Shown: positions 58,373 to 64,000 of the stretch, in pieces | How the letters are laid out: every line of letters begins with the position of its first letter | Numbering within the stretch: the stretch's first letter is position 1 | Assembly (NCBI GenBank): GCA_039889035.1 | Contig: JBDQQY010000002.1 | Coordinates: 124,001 to 188,000, forward strand | DNA: 64,000 bases | Direction: 5' to 3' | Origin: Plantactinospora sp039889035 | Lineage (GTDB): Bacteria; Actinomycetota; Actinomycetes; Mycobacteriales; Micromonosporaceae | Position numbers and translations under genes: made by a program | The notes under the pieces: generated by a model | The model's database searches: none | Told to the model about the DNA's origin: nothing | The model's input: the letters and a program-made list of their open reading frames with translations, nothing else

Positions 58373-59458
58373 ATGCGTTACGTGATCATCGGTGCCGGCG
58401 CCGTCGGCGGCACCATCGGGGTACGGCTGGGCGAGGCCGGTCGGGACGTGACCCTGGTGGCCCGGGGCGCGCACCTGGCCGCGATCCGGGCGCACGGGCT
58501 GACCCTGAGCACCCCGGACGGCGAGTACGTCGGGCGACTCCCCGCGATCGGCGACCCCGCATCGGTCGACTCCGGCCTCGTCGACGAGCCGCTGAGCCCG
58601 GACACCGTGCTGGTGCTGACGGTGAAGTCGCAGGACACCGAGGCGGCACTGCGGAGCTGGGCCGACCTGCCGGTCCAGGGCGGCGGTACGGCGGCGCAGC
58701 GGCTGCCGCTGCTGACCGTGCAGAACGGGGTGGCGAACGAACGCGCCGCCGCCCGGCTCTTCGACCGGGTCTATCCGGTCTGTGTCTGGCTTCCGGCGAC
58801 GCACCTGGAGCCGGGGCGGGTGGTGGCCAGCGGGCACCCGTACTCGGGCATGCTGCACCTCGGCACCTTCCCGCACGGTTCCGACGACCTCGCGCACCGG
58901 ATCAGCGTGGACCTGGTGGCGGCCCGGATGCTCGCCCCGGTCCGCGACGACGTGATGCGCTGGAAGTACGGCAAGCTGCTACGCAACCTCGGCAACGCCG
59001 TCCAGGCGCTGTTCGGTCCGTCTGCCGGGGCCACACCAAAGCCGGACGACACGCCAAGGCCGGACGAAGAGCCGAGCGACGGGCCGGACGACCGGCGGGC
59101 GGCCCGGGTGACCGAGTTGCTCGCGGCGGTGCTGGCCGAGGGCGAGAAGGTACTCACCGCTGCCGGGATCGGGTACACCTCTCGGGCGGAGGAGGCCGCC
59201 GAGCGCGGCGACCGGGTGGAGGCGGTGCCGGTGGCCGGGCAGCCCCGGCAGGGCGGCTCGACCTGGCAGAGCCTCGCCCGGGACGCCGGATCGGCCGAGA
59301 CGGACTACCTCAACGGCGAGATCGTGCTGCTCGGCCGGCTGCACGGGGTGCCGACCCCGGCCAACGCGGCGGTGCAGCGGGCGATGCGCCGAGCGGTACG
59401 GGAGCGCATCCCGGCCGGTGAGTTTCCGATCGAGGAGCTGACCGAACCGCTGAGCTGA
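58373..59458 (+). CDS. ApbA/PanE-like ketopantoate-reductase-family protein
   Basis: A 361-residue oxidoreductase. The Rossmann start is YVIIGAGAVGGTIGVRLGEA; LLTVQNGVANE and the central Lys in VMRWKYGKLLRNLGNAVQAL are family landmarks. The C-terminal helical domain carries STWQSLARDAGSAETDYLNG with the expected Ser/Glu-type catalytic residues. About 25 Pro/Asp-rich residues are inserted after the conserved Asn-containing helix (KPDDTPRPDEEPSDGPDDRR). It reduces a 2-keto acid, ketopantoate or a relative, with NADPH. ATG 58373 follows AGGAACGAG. It is monocistronic and not near other pantothenate genes. Confidence 0.9.
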   Translation: MRYVIIGAGAVGGTIGVRLGEAGRDVTLVARGAHLAAIRAHGLTLSTPDGEYVGRLPAIGDPASVDSGLVDEPLSPDTVLVLTVKSQDTEAALRSWADLPVQGGGTAAQRLPLLTVQNGVANERAAARLFDRVYPVCVWLPATHLEPGRVVASGHPYSGMLHLGTFPHGSDDLAHRISVDLVAARMLAPVRDDVMRWKYGKLLRNLGNAVQALFGPSAGATPKPDDTPRPDEEPSDGPDDRRAARVTELLAAVLAEGEKVLTAAGIGYTSRAEEAAERGDRVEAVPVAGQPRQGGSTWQSLARDAGSAETDYLNGEIVLLGRLHGVPTPANAAVQRAMRRAVRERIPAGEFPIEELTEPLS

Positions 59459-59548
59459 GGACCTGTCGTTCGCAATCGTTTCGAGCTGACCGGCAACCGC
59501 ACCGCAGGGCCCAGGCGTATTGGCTATGTCCGCCAGGGGAGGTCGCAG

Positions 59549-60049
59549 GTGCCCGACGTCGAGGACTTCGACGAGTTCTACCGGGGAAGCCGGCAACGGC
59601 TGCTCGGGTACGTCTATCTGTTGACCGGTGACCTGGCCGAAGCCCAGGACGCGGTGCAGGAGGCGTACATCCGGGCGTGGCAGCGCTGGTCGCGGGTGAG
59701 CGGGTACGCCGACCCGGAGGCGTGGGTGCGGGTGGTGGCCGCCCGGGTGGCGATCAGCCGCTGGCGCAGCCTGCGCAGCCGTAGCCGGGCCTACGTGCGG
59801 CACGGCGTGCCGGCCGACACCCCGGCGCCGGGCATCGAGACCGTCGAGGTGGTCGCCGCGCTCCGCCGGCTGCCGGAGGAGCAACGTACCGCGATCGCCC
59901 TGTACTACCTGCTGGGTCTGCCGGTGGCCGAGGTGGCCCGGGAGACCGGCGCACCCGTCGGCACGGTGAAGGCCCGGCTGGCCCGGGGCCGGGCCGCGTT
60001 GGCCGGCCTGCTGACGGTCGTGGATCTGGAGGAGGCCGCCGATGCCTGA
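59549..60049 (+). CDS. ECF RNA polymerase sigma factor (SigE-like family)
   Basis: A 166-residue extracytoplasmic-function sigma factor. Region 2 includes YRGSRQRLLGYVYLLTGDLA and AQDAVQEAYIRAWQRWSRV; region 4 is LPEEQRTAIALYYLLGLPVA, then EVARETGAPVGTVKARLARG. GTG 59549 has AGGGGAGGTC upstream. The gene overlaps the next by 8 nt; that gene encodes a single-pass membrane protein, a typical place for a regulator, although it has no recognised anti-sigma domain. Confidence 0.93.
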   Translation: MPDVEDFDEFYRGSRQRLLGYVYLLTGDLAEAQDAVQEAYIRAWQRWSRVSGYADPEAWVRVVAARVAISRWRSLRSRSRAYVRHGVPADTPAPGIETVEVVAALRRLPEEQRTAIALYYLLGLPVAEVARETGAPVGTVKARLARGRAALAGLLTVVDLEEAADA

Positions 60050-61106
60050 GTCGATGTCCACCCGGAGCCCCGGGCCGGGGCACCGTTCCGACCCGCCGGA
60101 GGCGGCTCGGCCGCGCACTGGCTCGTCGGAGTCAGGCTTGTCGACGTCGGGTTCGTCGACGTCGGGTTCGGCTACCCCGGCGCCGGGGTCGGCGCCGGGT
60201 TCGGGTTCGGGTTCGGGTTCGGGTTCGGGTTCGAGTCTTGCCGACCAGGTCGGCCAGGAGATCGCCGCGGTGCACTGGCTCGCGCCCGAGGAGATTCGGG
60301 CCCGGGCCCGGCGGCGTAACCGGATCCGGTCGCTGGTCGGGGCGGTCGCGGTGCTGGTCGTGGTCGTGGCGGGCTCGGTCGCGGCCGTCGAGCGGTACGG
60401 GCCACGACCGGTGCCGGCCGGGCAGCCGCTGCTCGCCGAACCGTCGACCCCGGTGCCGTCGCCGGACCCGGTCGCCATCCCGGCGTCCGCGCTGCTGCAA
60501 CCCGAGGACGTCGGGCCGGGGCTGGTGGTGGACCGGGTCGACGTGCAGGCGGACGCGCCGGTGGAGGTGGTCGATCCGACCGTGCCGCTCGGCTGTCCCG
60601 GGTACGCGGCACGGGACCGCTACGACGGGCTGGCCCGGATGGCCCGCCGACACACGGTGCAGCAGCCGCCGACGGTACCCGGTGATCCGCACAGCGGGGC
60701 GGCGGTCGTACACGAGCGGGTTTTCCGGCTCGTGCCCGGCGCGGCCCGGCAGGTCTTCGCGGACGCCCGTGCCGTGCCCGACCTCTGCGCCGAATACCGC
60801 ACAGCCGGCGCGATCGAGGTCGACGGTCGCCGACTCCCCGTCGACGCGGAGCACCGCTGGCGGGTCGTCGCCGAGGGCTTCGCCGGGGACGAGTCGGTGC
60901 TGCTGGACTGGCAGACCACGGTCCGCCGGCCGGACGGTGCGGCGGTGGTGGACGGCCCGGCCAGCCGGCTGGTCGGAGTCGTCCGGGTCGGCGACCTGGT
61001 CGCGACGGTGGACCGGGTCGACGAGGCGCCGGACCCGGAGCGGACCCGGGCGTTGACGCTGGGCGCCGCCGTCCGGCTCTGCCAGGCCGCCACCCCGCCC
61101 TGCTGA
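60042..61106 (+). CDS. Single-pass membrane protein, putative partner of the sigma factor
   Basis: A 354-residue protein. The cytoplasmic N-terminus is Ser/Gly-rich with repeats (STSGSSTSGS, then six Gly-Ser pairs), followed by a helix (LADQVGQEIAAVHWLAPEEI) and a basic patch. A membrane helix (VGAVAVLVVVVAGSVAAVER) lies near residue 100, and ~235 residues are exposed, with several Cys and the segment VFRLVPGAARQVFADARAVP. The ATG is preceded by GGAGGAGG and overlaps the sigma gene. The short helix could bind the sigma factor, but no zinc-anti-sigma motif is present. Function inferred from the overlap. Confidence 0.72.
   Translation: MPESMSTRSPGPGHRSDPPEAARPRTGSSESGLSTSGSSTSGSATPAPGSAPGSGSGSGSGSGSSLADQVGQEIAAVHWLAPEEIRARARRRNRIRSLVGAVAVLVVVVAGSVAAVERYGPRPVPAGQPLLAEPSTPVPSPDPVAIPASALLQPEDVGPGLVVDRVDVQADAPVEVVDPTVPLGCPGYAARDRYDGLARMARRHTVQQPPTVPGDPHSGAAVVHERVFRLVPGAARQVFADARAVPDLCAEYRTAGAIEVDGRRLPVDAEHRWRVVAEGFAGDESVLLDWQTTVRRPDGAAVVDGPASRLVGVVRVGDLVATVDRVDEAPDPERTRALTLGAAVRLCQAATPPC
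60141..60232 (+). repeat. 15-bp and hexamer repeats within the membrane-protein gene
   Basis: TCGACGTCGGGTTCG occurs twice in tandem (60141-60155, 60156-60170), and GGGTTC repeats six times (60197-60232), encoding Gly-Ser pairs. Both lengths are multiples of three, so copy changes keep the frame. Confidence 0.85.
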
Positions 61107-61148
61107 ACCTGCCGAGGGTTCGGGAAGCGGGAGCGGGGGAGCCCCGGA

Positions 61149-62741
<1,593 letters not shown>

Positions 62742-62876
62742 GTCCGCGATCGTAACGACGATCCGTGCCCAGGCCACCGCCCGGTGGCGGGGCGTGTGCC
62801 GTGCCACCCCACACCGGCGACCGGCGGTGATACCCCGGCCGCGACCGGCCGGACCCGCCCCCGGGCGTCGGAGCCG

Positions 62877-62882
62877 TACGCT
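62877..62882 (+). promoter_or_regulatory. Candidate -10 (TACGCT) of birA
   Basis: TACGCT is 6 nt before ATG 62889; leaderless arrangement. Confidence 0.5.
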
Positions 62883-62888
62883 GGGCTG

Positions 62889-63881
62889 ATGCCCGGATCG
62901 CCGTACACCGACCTGGACCGTCCGCCGCTCGACGCGCGGCGGCTCCGGCGGGCCCTGATCACGCCGGAGAGCCTCTGGACCCGGCTGGTGCTGCACGGCG
63001 AGACGGGGTCGACGAACGCCGACGCGGCCGAGGCCGCCCGGGCCGGCGAGCCGGAGGGGCTGGTGGTGGTCGCCGAGCGGCAGACCGCGGGGCGGGGGCG
63101 ACGCGGACGTACCTGGGAGTCGCCGGCCCGGGCCGGGCTCGCGGTCAGCGTGCTGCTCCGCCCGGGGGTGGAGGTGCCCGACCGGGGCTGGCGGGCGGTG
63201 CCGCCACCCCGGTACGGCTGGCTGCCGCTGCTGGCCGGGGTCGCGCTGGTGGAGGCGGTGGACCTGCTGGCCGAGCTGGACTCCGCGCTGAAGTGGCCGA
63301 ACGACCTGCTGGTCTGGCCCGACTCCCGCAACGGCCACCCCGCCGAGGGCCACCCCGCCGAGGGCCCGCCCACCGGTCGGACGGATGGCGGGCCGGACGG
63401 GCGGACGGACGGTGAGGCTGCCGGCCGGGCGGGTGGCGAGGCGAAAGCTGCCGGGATCCTCGCCGAAGGGGTCTCCGGAGCGGGTGGAGCGGACTCGGCG
63501 CTGGTGCTCGGCCTGGGCGTGAACGTGACGCTGCGCGCGGCCGAGCTGCCGGTCAACCCGACCGGGCTGCCCGCCACCTCGCTTCAGTTGGCCGGTGCGG
63601 CGGCCACCGACCGCGACCCGTTGCTGCGGGCTCTGCTGCGCGGCATCGACCGCTGGTACGCCCGCTGGCGTACCGCCGGTGGCGATGCCCTCGCCTGCGG
63701 CCTGCACGAGGCGTACGTGCGGAACTGCGCGACCCTCGGCCGCGAGGTACGGGTGCTGCTGCCGGGCGGCGACGAGTTGGTCGGTACCGCCAGCACGGTC
63801 GACCCGGACGGCCAACTGGTGCTCACCACCGCCGGCGGCGAACGCCGGGTCGCCGCCGGTGACGTCCTGCACCTGCGCTGA
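62889..63881 (+). CDS. birA: Biotin-[acetyl-CoA carboxylase] ligase
   Basis: A 330-residue biotin-protein ligase without an N-terminal DNA-binding domain. HGETGSTNADAAEAARAGEP, the biotin/AMP loop AERQTAGRGRRGRTWESPA, LKWPNDLLV and ALVLGLGVNV are all present, and the C-terminal SH3-like domain ends the protein. About 35 low-complexity residues (GHPAEGHPAEGPPTGRTDGG and following) interrupt the segment between KWPNDL and AAGILAEG, which is continuous in ordinary ligases. It attaches biotin to the Lys in EAMKMEQP of the AccA subunit in this window. It is divergent from accD. Confidence 0.94.
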   Translation: MPGSPYTDLDRPPLDARRLRRALITPESLWTRLVLHGETGSTNADAAEAARAGEPEGLVVVAERQTAGRGRRGRTWESPARAGLAVSVLLRPGVEVPDRGWRAVPPPRYGWLPLLAGVALVEAVDLLAELDSALKWPNDLLVWPDSRNGHPAEGHPAEGPPTGRTDGGPDGRTDGEAAGRAGGEAKAAGILAEGVSGAGGADSALVLGLGVNVTLRAAELPVNPTGLPATSLQLAGAAATDRDPLLRALLRGIDRWYARWRTAGGDALACGLHEAYVRNCATLGREVRVLLPGGDELVGTASTVDPDGQLVLTTAGGERRVAAGDVLHLR

Positions 63882-64000
63882 CCAGCGCCGCTGCTGCCTC
63901 GGCCGCCACCGGGTGCGTTCGGCTCCGACCCGCACGGCCGCGGCCGTGCCGGCGTCATCGGCCCGGCAACGGTGCGGAGATTCGCCACCGCGTCGGCGTA

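Noticed and set aside
60197..60232. Telomere-like GGGTTC repeat
   Set aside because: It is internal to a gene, in frame and encodes Gly-Ser pairs; there is no sign of a chromosome end.

Overview
The window looks like chromosome of a high-GC actinomycete, most likely of the family Micromonosporaceae. The evidence is strongly G/C-biased third codon positions, many GTG starts, a conservon-type signalling operon, the biotin carboxylase gene set birA/accD/accE/maf/accA, a GuaB1-type enzyme, many leaderless promoters, and mycosin/PPE-type secretion genes. No rRNA, tRNA or CRISPR array was recognised. Strand orientation changes often, and most genes sit in short operons.

Layout. 1-1.7 kb: end of a histidine kinase gene followed by roadblock, DUF742 and small-GTPase genes (a conservon). 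2.2-7.1 kb: a Tat/lipoprotein substrate-binding protein and two large proteins of unknown function. 7.2-12.8 kb: PadR regulator, cydC and cydD, then a membrane M56 peptidase and a BlaI-type repressor; matching BlaI-type boxes lie upstream of both cydD and blaI. 13-18 kb: Tat-exported PhoD-like phosphatase and a deoC/aldehyde dehydrogenase/half-length aldehyde dehydrogenase operon. 18.2-25.3 kb: upp, GPP34-family gene, phosphosugar mutase, a Ser/Thr kinase and an acyl-CoA mutase large subunit. 25.8-31 kb: M20 hydrolase, DUF4349 lipoprotein, metallo-beta-lactamase-fold protein, coiled-coil protein and an uncharacterised actinobacterial protein. 31.2-35 kb: ABC exporter divergent from a histidine kinase with no response regulator gene. 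35-40.8 kb: gamma-glutamylcyclotransferase-like gene, LpdA-type flavoprotein, and the ATP-grasp/alpha-E/transglutaminase cluster. 40.8-42.9 kb: a threonine-codon leader peptide and attenuator in front of a short threonyl-tRNA synthetase lacking editing domains, then a TetR gene behind a very long palindrome. 43-54.3 kb: guaB1, the acyl-CoA carboxylase alpha chain, a PadR-controlled drug-type ABC exporter, an O-methyltransferase, maf, a three-gene type VII secretion-associated operon and accE. 54.3-61.1 kb: a second Ser/Thr kinase, a small block with a short GntR regulator, M50 peptidase, ApbA-like reductase, and an ECF sigma factor with a membrane partner. 61.1-63.9 kb: accD and birA.

How the genes fit together. 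AccA (alpha), AccD (beta), AccE (epsilon) and BirA form a complete biotin-dependent acyl-CoA carboxylase system, and the mutase subunit at 23.7 kb could lie downstream of propionyl-CoA carboxylation. Gene order birA-accD-accE-maf-accA matches the mycobacterial locus, but three blocks of unrelated genes interrupt it. Several local regulators have candidate operators visible in the DNA: BlaI boxes at blaI and cydD, a shared PadR2 motif at padR2 and its ABC operon, a TetR palindrome covering its own -10, and a GntR-like palindrome plus phased repeats.

The most notable system is at 40.8-42.2 kb: a transcription-attenuation leader with three consecutive Thr codons controlling a catalytically intact, editing-less ThrRS paralogue. 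All functional calls come from reading motifs and context; no database search was run.
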